Shown here: in pieces, positions 46,770 through 56,593 of the stretch | How positions within the stretch are numbered: position 1 is the stretch's first letter | Layout of the letters: every line of letters begins with the position of its first letter | Assembly (NCBI RefSeq): GCF_029338235.1 | Contig: NZ_CP119785.1 | Coordinates: 2,356,001-2,420,000, forward strand | Length of the DNA: 64,000 bases | DNA from: Haloarcula rara | GTDB lineage: Archaea; Halobacteriota; Halobacteria; Halobacteriales; Haloarculaceae | Direction of reading: 5' to 3' | Position numbers and translations under genes: made by a program | The notes under the pieces: generated by a model | Told to the model about the DNA's origin: nothing | Database searches by the model: none | Seen by the model: only the letters and a program-made list of their open reading frames with translations

Positions 46770-47861
46770 CTACCCGGTGTCGAGTTCGAGGAACGTCGTC
46801 GACCAGTTGTCCTCGTCGGTGAGTCGGACCGCCTCGGGCGCCCAGGAGTCCAGTGCCCGGACGAGATGTGCGCGGCCGTCCCGGAGATACGACAGTGGCG
46901 GCTCGCCCTCGCGGTAGAACCCCTGTGCCCGGAGAACGGCGCCGGGAACCGTCGATGGTGCGACGAAGAGGTCAGAGCTCTGGTAGTTGTCCCGCACCTC
47001 GGCCAGCAACGCTCCGAGCAACTGCTCGCGGTCCTCGTGGTCGGTCAGCGGCACCACGTCGGCCACTCTGGTCGTCTCCGGCCCGTACAGCTTTCCCGGC
47101 GGCGGCCGCGCGACGACGAGGGCCGCGCGCTCGCCACCGGACTCGCCCACGAACGCCGAATAGTTCCAGTTCGGGTTCGAGAGCCGCCACCGGTAGAAGG
47201 CTGGGTCCCGGCGGGCGTGAATCGTCACCGGCGCGGTGTCGGCGTAGAGCGCCGCCAGCGTCTCGACTGGGACCGACTCCTCGTGGCGGACGGACACCTC
47301 GGCCGACGTGGTCGCCCGCCGGTCCCGGAGTCGGTTGTGTGCCGAGACCAGCCCCGTGGCGACGGTGCCGGCGAGCTGATGACCTGGCGCTGTCGTCTGC
47401 GCGGAAAGCAGCGGCGCCACGTCCTCGACGCGGTAGGCGGCCGGGACGGTCCCGACACGTCGCCAGCCCAACTTCCGGTTGCCCTGCAGGGTCAGCTCGT
47501 TGGGGAAGTTGAAGAAGAAGGCGTGCTCCCGGTTCTCGTAGCGGTCGATGGCCCGCTCGGTCATCCGCGTGAACAGCCCCTGCCGTCTGTGGTCCGGGTG
47601 GACCATGGTGTCACAGGGCTGGAGTGCCGGGTACCGCTCCCCGCCGACGACCATCGGGAGCGCGAAAAAGGAGCGCGCGCCGACCAGGTCACCGTCAGCG
47701 GTGGCGACGACTATGGGGACGTGGTCGACGTAGGGGTTCGAGACGTACTTCCAGTCGAACCACTCCGGGCTGTGCTGCCAGGAGCCCAGCACGTCGGCGT
47801 AGAGGTCGATGTACTGCGCTCTGTCGGCTGCTCGGTACCAGCGGATATCGTAGCGTGACAT
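46770..47861 (-). CDS. GNAT family acetyltransferase-like protein
   Basis: 363 residues. The N-terminal GNAT fold begins MSRYDIRWYRAADRAQYIDLYADV and has the acetyl-CoA loop in PCDTMVHPDHRRQGLFTRM. A second half, with YADTAPVTIHARRDPAFYRWRLSNPNWNY, is of the Eis-like double-domain build. Start at 47861 because upstream sequence loses protein character. It abuts the flavoprotein gene end to end. Substrate unknown. Confidence 0.78.
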   Translation of the reverse strand: MSRYDIRWYRAADRAQYIDLYADVLGSWQHSPEWFDWKYVSNPYVDHVPIVVATADGDLVGARSFFALPMVVGGERYPALQPCDTMVHPDHRRQGLFTRMTERAIDRYENREHAFFFNFPNELTLQGNRKLGWRRVGTVPAAYRVEDVAPLLSAQTTAPGHQLAGTVATGLVSAHNRLRDRRATTSAEVSVRHEESVPVETLAALYADTAPVTIHARRDPAFYRWRLSNPNWNYSAFVGESGGERAALVVARPPPGKLYGPETTRVADVVPLTDHEDREQLLGALLAEVRDNYQSSDLFVAPSTVPGAVLRAQGFYREGEPPLSYLRDGRAHLVRALDSWAPEAVRLTDEDNWSTTFLELDTG

Positions 47862-48032
47862 AGGAAACAGCGCGCGCAGTTCGGCGGACGCGATACTTGT
47901 TATGAGATACTTGCAGCCGCGGGCTGGCCCACCCGCGGCTATAACTCGCGCCATCGTTCCCTACGGCGACCTTACCGGTGGGAGTAGGGACATGGCCGGC
48001 GAGTAATCGAGGTATCAAACGGCTGTAACGGG

Positions 48033-49082
48033 TCAGCGGCGGCGGGCGAGGAGCGCCGTGGCTAGGACGGCGACGACCGCGCCGACGGCGGTGAAGCCGG
48101 GGCCACTTCCGCCGGAGGCGTCGTCATCGACTGTCGCAGGGGTCGTGCCCTCGACGGCAGAGCGCTGGACGTAGACACCCTCGTCGTACCTCTCGGGGTA
48201 GAGCTGTCGGGTCACGTTGTGGACGGCGTTGACCACGCTCCGGGGCGCCGGCTGGCTCATGTCACGTTCCCGCACGGTGGCGACCGCGTTCTCCTGGCCG
48301 GCCGTCGTGCTGGCGTACGGTTCCTCGTCGACGAGGTAGCTGGTCTCCTCGTGGAGGACGAGGTTGTCGGGGTCCATCCGGAGTATCACTTCGTCGTTCA
48401 GCTGTGGGTAGTCGGCGTACTCGCTGGCGGCGTTGTCGGCGCCGGCGGTGGCAAGCACCGAGTCGACGAAGGTGCCGGAGGCAGCGACGTAGCCGCTGCC
48501 CAGTGGGTAGAGCACGTCGGGGCGGTCGTCGACGTCGGCGGTCACGTTCCGGACGGCGTCGACGTTGGCGGTCATCCACGCGTTGGTGTCGGCTGCGCCC
48601 TGACAGTTGCCGGTCAGGCGTCCGATACGCGTGGTCGCCTCGCGGATGTCCTCGATGTCGGTCGGCGCGGGGAGGTGATAGACTGTCAGGCCGGCGTCAC
48701 GGAGCCCCTGGACGTCCCCGGCACTGGAGTTGGGTGCGATGACGAGATCCGGGTTCGTCCCGGCGACTTTCTCGCGGCTCACCCCGAAGCCGGCCGAGAC
48801 GTTCGTCCGGCTCTCAGAGCCCTCCAGATAGTCGGCGTACTGGGTGAGACCGACGACCTGGTCGCGGCCGCCGATTTCCCACATCGTCTGGGCGGCCGAG
48901 GGGTTCGTCGTCACCACTCGCTCGGGTCGCTCTTCGATGGTCACTTCGGTCCCGGTCGCGTCAGTCAGCGTCACCGGGAACGAACAGTTCTGGCCGGACT
49001 GGCCCGCGCTCGCGGCCGCCGGCGTCGCGGAAAGCGACGCGAGCACGAGCAGGCCGGCAACGAGTGTCACGAGTCGTCGCAT
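48033..49082 (-). CDS. btuF: cobalamin-type ABC transporter substrate-binding protein
   Basis: 349 residues. Secreted by an N-terminal signal (MRRLVTLVAGLLVLASLSATPAAASA), with a BtuF/FhuD fold (VTIEERPERVVTTNPSAAQTMWEIGG to NPDLVIAPN). The C terminus SGPGFTAVGAVVAVLATALLARRR is a PGF-CTERM anchor, processed by archaeosortase, so it stays on the cell surface. It is divergent from btuC with 59 bp between starts. Cobalamin is the likely ligand, but haem or siderophore cannot be excluded. Confidence 0.85.
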   Translation of the reverse strand: MRRLVTLVAGLLVLASLSATPAAASAGQSGQNCSFPVTLTDATGTEVTIEERPERVVTTNPSAAQTMWEIGGRDQVVGLTQYADYLEGSESRTNVSAGFGVSREKVAGTNPDLVIAPNSSAGDVQGLRDAGLTVYHLPAPTDIEDIREATTRIGRLTGNCQGAADTNAWMTANVDAVRNVTADVDDRPDVLYPLGSGYVAASGTFVDSVLATAGADNAASEYADYPQLNDEVILRMDPDNLVLHEETSYLVDEEPYASTTAGQENAVATVRERDMSQPAPRSVVNAVHNVTRQLYPERYDEGVYVQRSAVEGTTPATVDDDASGGSGPGFTAVGAVVAVLATALLARRR

Positions 49083-49141
49083 CGTCCCTACCGCTGACGC
49101 CGAACAATAAATATTTACCTACTGCAAGTGGGTTTTCAGAC

Positions 49142-50212
49142 GTGCGAACCCCCGGAAAAACGGCCCTCTGGTCGATTGCGCTCACGGCGCTGCTGGCCCT
49201 CGTCATCACGGCGAGCGCCGCGGTGGGCCCGGTGTGGATTCCGCCCGACGTGGTGGCCCAGGTGCTCCTCAACGCTATCGCGGTGCCGACGGCCTTCGAG
49301 GTCTCCGGGGCGGCCCTCGAGGTGACGACCCAGCCGGTCTTTCGGTTCCGCGTCTCGCGGCTCCAGCGGCTCATCGTGATGAACGTCCGACTCCCGCGCA
49401 TCCTGCTCGCCGCCGTTGTCGGCTTCGCCCTCGCCGCGGCCGGCACCATAATGCAGGGCATCTTCCGCAACCCGATGGCCGACCCCTCCATCATCGGCGT
49501 CTCCTCGGGCGCGGCCGTCGGCGCCGTCGGCTTCATCGTCGTCGGGGCGAGCCTCCCCTTCGGGCTGGGGCTGCGCGGGGCCGCCTTCGCCGGGGCGCTC
49601 GTCGCCGCCTTCGGCGTCTACCTCATCGCGACCGAGAACGGCCGGACGCCCGTGGCGACGCTGCTGCTCGCGGGCGTGGCCGTCCAGACGTTCCTGGGCG
49701 CCGTGGTCTCCTTTCTCCTGCTTAACGCCGGCGAGAGCGTCCGCCGGGCGCTGTTCTGGCTGATGGGTCACCTGAAGGGTGCCGCCTGGCCCGACGTGTG
49801 GTCCAGTCTCGTGCTGGTCGTGGTTCCGTTCGCCCTCCTGCTCGTCTACGCCCGTGACCTGAACGTCATGCTGCTGGGCGAGGAGGACGCCCAGAGCCTC
49901 GGTATCGAGGTCGAGCGCACGAAGCGGATACTGCTCGCGCTGGCCTCGCTTGCCACTGCCGCGGGCGTCGCCGTCGCCGGTATCATCGGCTTCGTCGGGC
50001 TCATCGTCCCTCACGTGATGCGACTGCTCGTGGGGCCGGACCACCGCATCTTGCTGCCCACGTCGGCCCTGGCCGGGGCCTCCTTCCTCGTGGCGACGGA
50101 CACGCTGGCTCGCTCCGGGAGCACGGAACTGCCCGTCGGCATCGTCACCGCCGCGCTCGGGGCGCCCTTCTTTCTCTACCTGCTGCGAAAGCGGGAGGTC
50201 CACGAGCTATGA
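49142..50212 (+). CDS. btuC: cobalamin-type ABC transporter permease
   Basis: 356 residues, about ten membrane helices, of the FecCD/BtuC family. Key segments: NVRLPRILLAAVVGFALAAAGTIMQGIFRNPMADPSIIGVSSGAAVGA and GIIGFVGLIVPHVMRLLVGPDHRILLP. The start is GTG 49142; an AT-rich AAATATTTAC tract about 30 bases upstream may be its TATA box. It overlaps btuD by four bases. btuF is divergent. Confidence 0.9.
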   Translation: MRTPGKTALWSIALTALLALVITASAAVGPVWIPPDVVAQVLLNAIAVPTAFEVSGAALEVTTQPVFRFRVSRLQRLIVMNVRLPRILLAAVVGFALAAAGTIMQGIFRNPMADPSIIGVSSGAAVGAVGFIVVGASLPFGLGLRGAAFAGALVAAFGVYLIATENGRTPVATLLLAGVAVQTFLGAVVSFLLLNAGESVRRALFWLMGHLKGAAWPDVWSSLVLVVVPFALLLVYARDLNVMLLGEEDAQSLGIEVERTKRILLALASLATAAGVAVAGIIGFVGLIVPHVMRLLVGPDHRILLPTSALAGASFLVATDTLARSGSTELPVGIVTAALGAPFFLYLLRKREVHEL

Positions 50213-51484
50213 GCGACCCCAGCCCGGGACCGGACGGCCACGACGGCGAGCCGATTCCGATGCTCAGCGCCACAGACGTCTCGGTGTCGCTGGGCGGGAC
50301 ACAGATACTCTCGGACGTCTCACTGGCCGCCGAGTGTGGCGACGTGGTCGGCCTTGTCGGTCCGAACGGGGCCGGCAAGACGACGACGCTCAGGGTACTC
50401 CGGGCGACGCTCTCGCCCGACAGCGGCCTCGTGCGTGTCGCCGGCGACCCAATCGAGGGGCTCTCCTCGAAGCAGGTGAGCCAGCGGGTCGCCAGCACGC
50501 CACAGGCGACGGAGCTGGCCTTCGAGTTCACCGTCCGTCAGGCGGTCGAGATGGGGCGGACCCCCCATCTCGGCCGGTTCGAGCGGGCCGACAGCGGCGA
50601 CCGCGAGGTCGTCGAGGCGGCAATGGAGCGGGTTGACGTGGCCCGCTTTGCCGACCGCCTCGTCACCTCGCTGTCCGGCGGCGAGCGCCAGCGGGTGCTG
50701 CTGGCCCGTGCCCTCGCCCAGGAGACGCCCGTCCTGTTGCTCGATGAACCCACCTCGAACCTCGACATCAACCACGCCGTCAACACGCTGGAGCTGGTCG
50801 CCGACCTCGCCCGGGAGGGCAAGACCGCCGTCGCGGCCATCCACGACCTGAACCTTGCCGCGCGCTACTGCGACGAACTCGTCTTGCTTGCCGACGGCGA
50901 GGTCCGCGCCGCGGGCCCGCCACGCGAGGTGCTGACCGCGCCAACGCTCCGGGACGCCTTCGACGCCGAGACGCTCGTCACCGGCCAGCCCGCCACCGAC
51001 GCGCCGCTGGTGACCGCCCTCGCCGACCGCGGGTCGGTCGACCGGACCGTCCACGTCGTCGGCACTGGCGGGCAGGCCGCCGGCGCTGACCCGCCTGGTC
51101 GCCGCCGGCGCCACCGTCTCGGTCGGCGTGGTCCCCGCCGGCGACGCGGCCGCCGAGCGCGCCAGCGAACTGGACTGTGAGGCCGTCACGGTGCCGCCGT
51201 TTGCCGGGGTCGACGACAGTTCCCGCGAGCGGGCGACCGAGTTGGCCCGGGCGGCCGACGCCGTGGTGGTCGCCGGGGACGTGGGCGACGCGAACCAGTC
51301 GGTCGTCGCGGCGGCTCGGCGGTGTGTCGCCGTCGACGGCGAAGGCGTACCCGCCGTCGAGTCCCCACGGACGATAGTGGCGACCGTCGACGAACTCCCG
51401 GCGGCCGTCGCGGGGGTCGCCACTCGCGAGGGCGAGCCGGACGCGATGCGTCGCGTCGAGTCGAGCGAACAGCAAGACGGATAG
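50209..51484 (+). CDS. btuD: cobalamin-type ABC ATPase with C-terminal domain, one frame break
   Basis: ATPase half complete: Walker A GPNGAGKTT, signature LSGGERQRVLLARALA, Walker B VLLLDEPTSNLDI, switch His in AAIHDLNLAARYCDEL. A second domain (VHVVGTGGQAAG onward) is typical of haloarchaeal BtuD fusions. The frame breaks at about 51083-51088: the downstream frame gives LTRLVAAGATVSVGVVPAGDAAAERASELD. Removing one base (or adding two) yields 424 residues. This break is not in a G run, unlike the others. The ATPase domain alone may still work. Confidence 0.78.
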
Positions 51485-51506
51485 CGGTCTAGAACCTACG
51501 CCGCCC

Positions 51507-53864
51507 GTGGACGACACTATCGCGTGGCTCCGCGGCCGGCCCTACTACGAGGGCCAGATAGTCGACGAGCGGACGGTCCCCGGCCGGGCGGCGACGACCG
51601 CCGACTGCGACCTCGAGGCCCGTCTGGACGGTGTGCTCAAAGACGAGGGCATCACTGACCTCTATGCCCACCAGGCCGCCGCTATCGATGGCGTCCGGGA
51701 CGGCGACAACGTCGTCCTCGCTACTGAAACCGCGAGCGGCAAGAGTCTGGCTTACACGGTCCCGGCCTTCGAGCGGGCGTTGGACCGCCGTGCGACAACA
51801 CTCTACGTGGCCCCGCAGGTCGCGCTCATCAACGACCAGACGGAGACCTTATCCGAACTGGCACAGGGCCTTGGCTTCGCCTCGGGCGTCTCCGTCGCCC
51901 AGTACACCGGCCGCCAGTCCAAAAGCGAGAAGGAGGCCATCCGCGAGCGCCAGCCCACGGTCTTGCTGACGACGCCGGATATGCTCCACTACGGCATCCT
52001 GCCCCACGCCCACCGGCTGTGGGACTGGTTCTTCGGGCGGCTCGAAACTGTCGTCATCGACGAGGTCCACGGTTATCGGGGCATCTTCGGCAGCCACGTC
52101 TCGCTGGTGATGCGGCGGCTCGCCCGCATCGCCGAGCGCTTCGACAGCGACCCGGAGTGGGTCTGCTGTTCGGCGACCATCGGGAACCCGGTCGAACACG
52201 CCGCCACAGTCACCGGCCAGCCCGCCGACTCTTTCGCGCTGGTCGACGAGGACACCTCCGCCAGCGGGCCCCGTCACTGGCTGCTGTGGAACCCGCCCGA
52301 ATACGAGACCAGGAAAGGATGGGGTTCCGGCCGCCGCAAGTCCAGCCACGTCGAGACCAGGCGACTGTTCGTCGACCTCGTCGAGCGGGGGCTCCAGACG
52401 GTGGTCTTCGCCGGATCGCGCCAGACCGCCGAGCGCTACGCGGGCGACAGCGCCGACGAGCTCCGCTCGCGGGGTCACCACGACCTCGCCGACGGCGTGG
52501 GCGCGTATCAGGCGGCACTCACGAACGAGAAGCGCCGCGAGCTGGAGTCCCGCCTGCAGTCCGGCGACCTGCGCGGTGTCTGGTCGACCAGCGCGCTCGA
52601 ACTCGGCGTCGACGTGGGCGGGCTCGACGCCGTTCTCATCGACGGCTACCCCGGCACGCGGATGCGAGCCTTTCAGCAGGCCGGCCGCGCGGGACGCGGG
52701 ACCGACCCAGCCCTCGTCGCGCTGGTCGGCGGCGAGGACCAGCTCGACCAGTACGTCCTGCGAAACCCGGAGACGCTGTTCGAGAAGCCGGCCGAACAGG
52801 CCGTCACGAACCCCGAGAACGACCAGTTATTGCCCGACCACGTCTTGGCGGCGGCGGGCGAGAACTGGCTCTCGGCCGACGACGACCGCCACTTCGGGGA
52901 GACTTTCCCGGACGTGGTCGCGGACCTCGAATCCGCTGACAAGCTGGAGCGCCGCAGCACGGACCGGGGGATTCGCTGGACCTCGAACGGCCGGCCCCAC
53001 CACGACATGAGCCTCCGGACGGTGGACGACCGCGAGGTGAAACTGGTCGCGAGCGGCGACGTCATCGCCCGCCTGCCATTCGAAGACGCACTGCGTGACG
53101 CCCATCCCGGCGCCGTCTACCACCACCAGGGACGGCGCTACGAGGTGACCGACCTCGACCTGGCCACCGGCGTCGCCGAACTCGACCGGACGTGGGCCGA
53201 CTACTACACGCGCGTGCTTCACGACAAGACCATCACCGTCGAGGCCGACCTGCAAGAGCGCCCCCTCCCTACTCGCGCGGACGTTCCCGTCCGCTTTGCC
53301 TCGGTGACGATGCGAAAGCAGATTACGGGCTACGAGCGCCGCGACGGCTCCTCGGGCGAGGTACTGGGCCAGCGCCCGCTCGCCCTCCCAGAGACCAGCC
53401 TGGAGACGAAGGCGATGTACTACACGGTGCCCGAGGACCTCCACGCCGAGATTCTCGCAGGGGAGTACGGCGAGCCGGCCGACGCGGCCGACGCCGCCAC
53501 CGACGGCGGGACCGGCGATTTCCCCGGCTCGATTCACGCCGCCGAGCACGCCATGATATCGATGTTCCCCTTCGAGTATCTCTGTGACCGGGGCGACATC
53601 GGCGGGCTCTCGACGCCCGAACACCCCCACACCGGCGAGCCGACCGTCTTCATCTACGACGGCTACCCCGGCGGTATCGGCCTCAACAGAGCGGCCTACC
53701 ACGACGTGGCGCCGCTCATGGAGACGACGCTGTCGATGCTCCGGTCCTGTGACTGCCAGTCGGGGTGTCCGGCCTGCGTGCAGTCCCCCCACTGTGGCAA
53801 CGCCAACGACCCGCTGGACAAGCACGGCGCGATACATCTGCTGTCCGGCCTGACCGGCGAGTGA
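51507..53864 (+). CDS. MrfA-type DEAD/DEAH helicase
   Basis: 785 residues. Superfamily 2 helicase with Walker A ATETASGKSLAY, Walker B DEVHGYRGIFGSH, motif III SATIGNP, C-domain motifs V and VI (STSALELGVDVGGLDAVLIDGYPG, QQAGRAGRG) and a DUF1998 C terminus. That terminus carries the four-Cys zinc motif CDCQSGCPACVQSPHCGN, as in Hrq1/MrfA proteins linked to crosslink repair. The start is GTG. It ends convergent with the mscS remnant, two bases apart. Confidence 0.88.
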   Translation: MDDTIAWLRGRPYYEGQIVDERTVPGRAATTADCDLEARLDGVLKDEGITDLYAHQAAAIDGVRDGDNVVLATETASGKSLAYTVPAFERALDRRATTLYVAPQVALINDQTETLSELAQGLGFASGVSVAQYTGRQSKSEKEAIRERQPTVLLTTPDMLHYGILPHAHRLWDWFFGRLETVVIDEVHGYRGIFGSHVSLVMRRLARIAERFDSDPEWVCCSATIGNPVEHAATVTGQPADSFALVDEDTSASGPRHWLLWNPPEYETRKGWGSGRRKSSHVETRRLFVDLVERGLQTVVFAGSRQTAERYAGDSADELRSRGHHDLADGVGAYQAALTNEKRRELESRLQSGDLRGVWSTSALELGVDVGGLDAVLIDGYPGTRMRAFQQAGRAGRGTDPALVALVGGEDQLDQYVLRNPETLFEKPAEQAVTNPENDQLLPDHVLAAAGENWLSADDDRHFGETFPDVVADLESADKLERRSTDRGIRWTSNGRPHHDMSLRTVDDREVKLVASGDVIARLPFEDALRDAHPGAVYHHQGRRYEVTDLDLATGVAELDRTWADYYTRVLHDKTITVEADLQERPLPTRADVPVRFASVTMRKQITGYERRDGSSGEVLGQRPLALPETSLETKAMYYTVPEDLHAEILAGEYGEPADAADAATDGGTGDFPGSIHAAEHAMISMFPFEYLCDRGDIGGLSTPEHPHTGEPTVFIYDGYPGGIGLNRAAYHDVAPLMETTLSMLRSCDCQSGCPACVQSPHCGNANDPLDKHGAIHLLSGLTGE

Positions 53865-53865
53865 G

Positions 53866-54475
53866 TCAGTCAGAAACCCCGGGCGCGTCGGGGTCCCTGA
53901 CGGCCAGTTCGCCGTCGATGGCGTGCTGGGTCGTCTCGCTCAGGTCGATTCCCGCCGCGCGACACTCCTCGTTGACGCCCCGGACGAACGCCGAGCGCAC
54001 GGCCGGGAGCCGGTTCCGTCGCTCGTTCGGAATCCACACGCGGCCGACGACGACGACCGCGGTTGGCTGACACCCACAATCGGCTCTGGCTCCTCAACGA
54101 CGTGGTTGAGCTCGCTCGCGACGTCCCTGACGATACTCTCTAGCGCCGAGACGTCCGTTCGTAGGGAATGCCGAATTCGTAGGAGACACCGATAGGGCCC
54201 GTCGAGGTCCGGTTGGTCACCGTTCCGGTCGCCAGTTCGGTGTTCGGGACGACGATGCGTTCGTTGTTCGGTGTCCGGACCCGCGTCACCCGCAGGTCGA
54301 TGTCGACGATGACGCCGCGCTTGCCGTCCCACTCGATGGTGTCGCCGACGTTCAGGTCAGGGTCGGTGACGATGAACGCGCCAGAGACGAAGTTTCCGAG
54401 AACGTCCTGAGCGGCCAGACCGACGGCGACGGTGAGGCCGGCAGCGACGAGGGGCCTTTCCGGGGCCCGCGTCAT
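53866..54475 (-). pseudogene. mscS: mechanosensitive channel MscS remnant
   Basis: The pore helix and beta domain begin at RPLVAAGLTVAVGLAAQDVLGNFVSGAFIV, with DLNVGDTIEWDGKRGVIVDI and RTPNNERIVVPNTELATG, typical of MscS. The first two membrane helices are absent. The frame shifts after FGIPYE (near 54145-54170), where another frame continues TDVSALESIVRDVASELNHVVEEPEPIVGVSQP. It shifts again near 54060-54070 to VVVGRVWIPNERRNRLPAVR. Truncation and two breaks mark it as dead. Confidence 0.78.
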
Positions 54476-54490
54476 GAACCCCGGTTCCCG

Positions 54491-55498
54491 CTACCCCTCC
54501 GAGAACCGCTCGAATTCGGCCCACGCCGGGTCGCTCTCGGGGGCCGACAATCGGTCGCCGTCGACGAAGACCCCCTCGCCGTCGGTCACAGAACCCACCA
54601 CGGCGGCGGGTGTCCCACCGTCACGGATTACCTCGGCTACCGCCGCTCCCCGGCCGGCTTCGACCGCACACAGGAGTGTGCCGGCGCTCGATACCTGCCA
54701 CGGGTCCACGCCGACCGCGTCACACACCGCCGCGACCCCGGGCGCGACGGGCACCGCGTCGCCGTCGATATCGAACCGGACGCCCGCGCCGCCGGCCATC
54801 TCGACCAGGCCGCCCGCGATACCGCCCTCCGTCGCGTCGTGCATCGCGGTGACGCCGCCGGCCGCGAAGGCCGCTCGGGCGTCTTCGACCGCGGCGATAT
54901 CTTCGACGCGCTCCTGTGCGGTCGCGACGGTTTCGGGGTCGAGCCCCAGTCGCTCGGGAAACAGTGTCGAAAACAGACCTGTCACCTCCGCCCCCGGGCC
55001 GGTCGTCACGACGATGTCGTCGCCAGGCGTGGCGCCGTCCGGCCGGACGATATCGTCGTGGTCCCCGACCCCCAGCACCGTCGCCCCGCCGACCCAGGAG
55101 CTGTCGATGCCGGGGTATCGGGCCGTATGTCCCGAGACGATGCTCACGCCGAGGCGCTCGGCGTGGTCCGCGAGACCGGTCCAGAGCGCTTCGAGGTTCT
55201 CGTCGCTCCAGGCCGGCGGGAGCGTCAGGTTGATTGCCAGGTGGGTCGGTGCGACGCCGGAGACCGCGACGTCGGTCAGGACGATTTCCAGGGCCAGCCG
55301 ACCGGCTCGCTCCCACCCCAGTTCCGGCAGGATGGAGATGGGGTCGGTCGCGACGACGATAGCGCGCTCGCCTATGTCCAGGACACCGAAATCGACGCCG
55401 TGGCGGGGGCCGACCGATACGTCCGCCCGCGGTGCGCCCAGATTGGGGTAGATGACGTCGTCGAACGTCTCCCGGTCTATCTTCCCGAGGTCGCTCAT
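54491..55498 (-). CDS. AIR synthase family (HypE-like) protein
   Basis: 335 residues. The PurM/AIR-synthase superfamily fold binds ATP: IGERAIVVATDPISILPELG start, TDVAVSGVAPTHLAINLTLPP and the C-domain HDATEGGIAGGLVEMAGG. It is nearest in build to hydrogenase maturation factor HypE, but no hydrogenase genes are present, so its reaction is open. The last conserved HypE Cys of the carbamoyl-acceptor tail is not seen. On the same strand as the thiamine-type transporter. Confidence 0.78.
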   Translation of the reverse strand: MSDLGKIDRETFDDVIYPNLGAPRADVSVGPRHGVDFGVLDIGERAIVVATDPISILPELGWERAGRLALEIVLTDVAVSGVAPTHLAINLTLPPAWSDENLEALWTGLADHAERLGVSIVSGHTARYPGIDSSWVGGATVLGVGDHDDIVRPDGATPGDDIVVTTGPGAEVTGLFSTLFPERLGLDPETVATAQERVEDIAAVEDARAAFAAGGVTAMHDATEGGIAGGLVEMAGGAGVRFDIDGDAVPVAPGVAAVCDAVGVDPWQVSSAGTLLCAVEAGRGAAVAEVIRDGGTPAAVVGSVTDGEGVFVDGDRLSAPESDPAWAEFERFSEG

Positions 55499-55537
55499 TG
55501 TCTCACTCTCGCCCGGTCCGGTCTAAAATACCCCGAC

Positions 55538-56593
55538 TTAGATGACGTATGCATCGGCCCTGTCGAACCGAAGCCGAACCTCACCACTTGGCGGCTCCGA
55601 CGCCGCCGTTTTGACTTCGACCCGCCGGTCCTGCCAGCGGCAGTGGGCCCGGTAGGCGTCCCCCAGAAACTCGACGGTCTCGACCGTCGCTTCGAGTGTC
55701 GTTTCCACCGACCCCGAACCGTTCGCTCCGTCGACCACCGCGATGGCTTCGGGCCGCACCGCGAGGGTCACCGACTCACCCGCCGATACGCCAGCATCGG
55801 CCGGCAGCGGCAGCTTCGCTCCGTCGACGATGATACATGTCCCGCCGGCCGTGACGGTGCCCTCGAAGAGGTTGTTGTCGCCGACGAACTCGGCCACGAA
55901 GCGGGAGGCGGGGTCCCGATAGACGGTCTCCGGGGCCGCGAGCTGCTCGACGTGGCCATCGTGCATGACGGCCACCCGGTCGCTGAGCGCCAGCGCCTCG
56001 GCCTGGTCGTGGGTGACGTAGATGGTCGTAATCGCCAGTTCCTGCTGGATGGTCTTTATCTGGACGCGCAGCCGTTTGCGGAGCTTCGCGTCCAGCGCCG
56101 ACAGCGGCTCGTCGAGCAGGAGCACGTCGGGTTCGGGCGCGAGCGCGCGGGCCAGCGCGATGCGCTGCTGTTGCCCGCCCGAGAGCTGCTCGGGCGACCG
56201 GTCGGCGACACCCGAGAGGTCGACGAGGTCGAGCAACTCGGCCACGCGCTCGTCCTCACTGCGGTCGTCCCCGAGGTCGTGAAAACGCAGCCCGTAGGCG
56301 ACGTTCTCGTGGACGCTCATATGCGGGAACAGGGCGTAGTTCTGGAACACCATCCCGACGTTGCGTGCTTCGGGCGGGGCGTCGGTCACGTCCCGGCCGT
56401 CGATGGCGACGCTGCCGTCGGCCCCGTCGGTCAGGCCGGCGATGGCGCGAAGCATCGTCGTCTTCCCACACCCCGACGGCCCGACGAGGGTGAAGAACTC
56501 CCCGGGCTCGATGGACAGCGACACGTCTTCCAGTGCGGTCACGCCGTCGAATGCGACCCGCATCCCCTCCACCTCGACGCCGGGCTCGTTCAT
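55538..56593 (-). CDS. thiamine-type ABC transporter ATP-binding protein
   Basis: 351 residues. CysA/PotA-like ATPase: Walker A GPSGCGKTTM, Q-loop VFQNYALFPHMSVHENVAYGL, signature [18 protein letters not shown], Walker B VLLLDEPLSALDAKLRKRL, switch His VTHDQAEALAL. A TOBE domain follows (about 235-350). The start is ATG 56593, overlapping the permease stop by four bases. The substrate is inferred from the thiB-like gene of the operon. Confidence 0.88.
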   Translation of the reverse strand: MNEPGVEVEGMRVAFDGVTALEDVSLSIEPGEFFTLVGPSGCGKTTMLRAIAGLTDGADGSVAIDGRDVTDAPPEARNVGMVFQNYALFPHMSVHENVAYGLRFHDLGDDRSEDERVAELLDLVDLSGVADRSPEQLSGGQQQRIALARALAPEPDVLLLDEPLSALDAKLRKRLRVQIKTIQQELAITTIYVTHDQAEALALSDRVAVMHDGHVEQLAAPETVYRDPASRFVAEFVGDNNLFEGTVTAGGTCIIVDGAKLPLPADAGVSAGESVTLAVRPEAIAVVDGANGSGSVETTLEATVETVEFLGDAYRAHCRWQDRRVEVKTAASEPPSGEVRLRFDRADAYVI

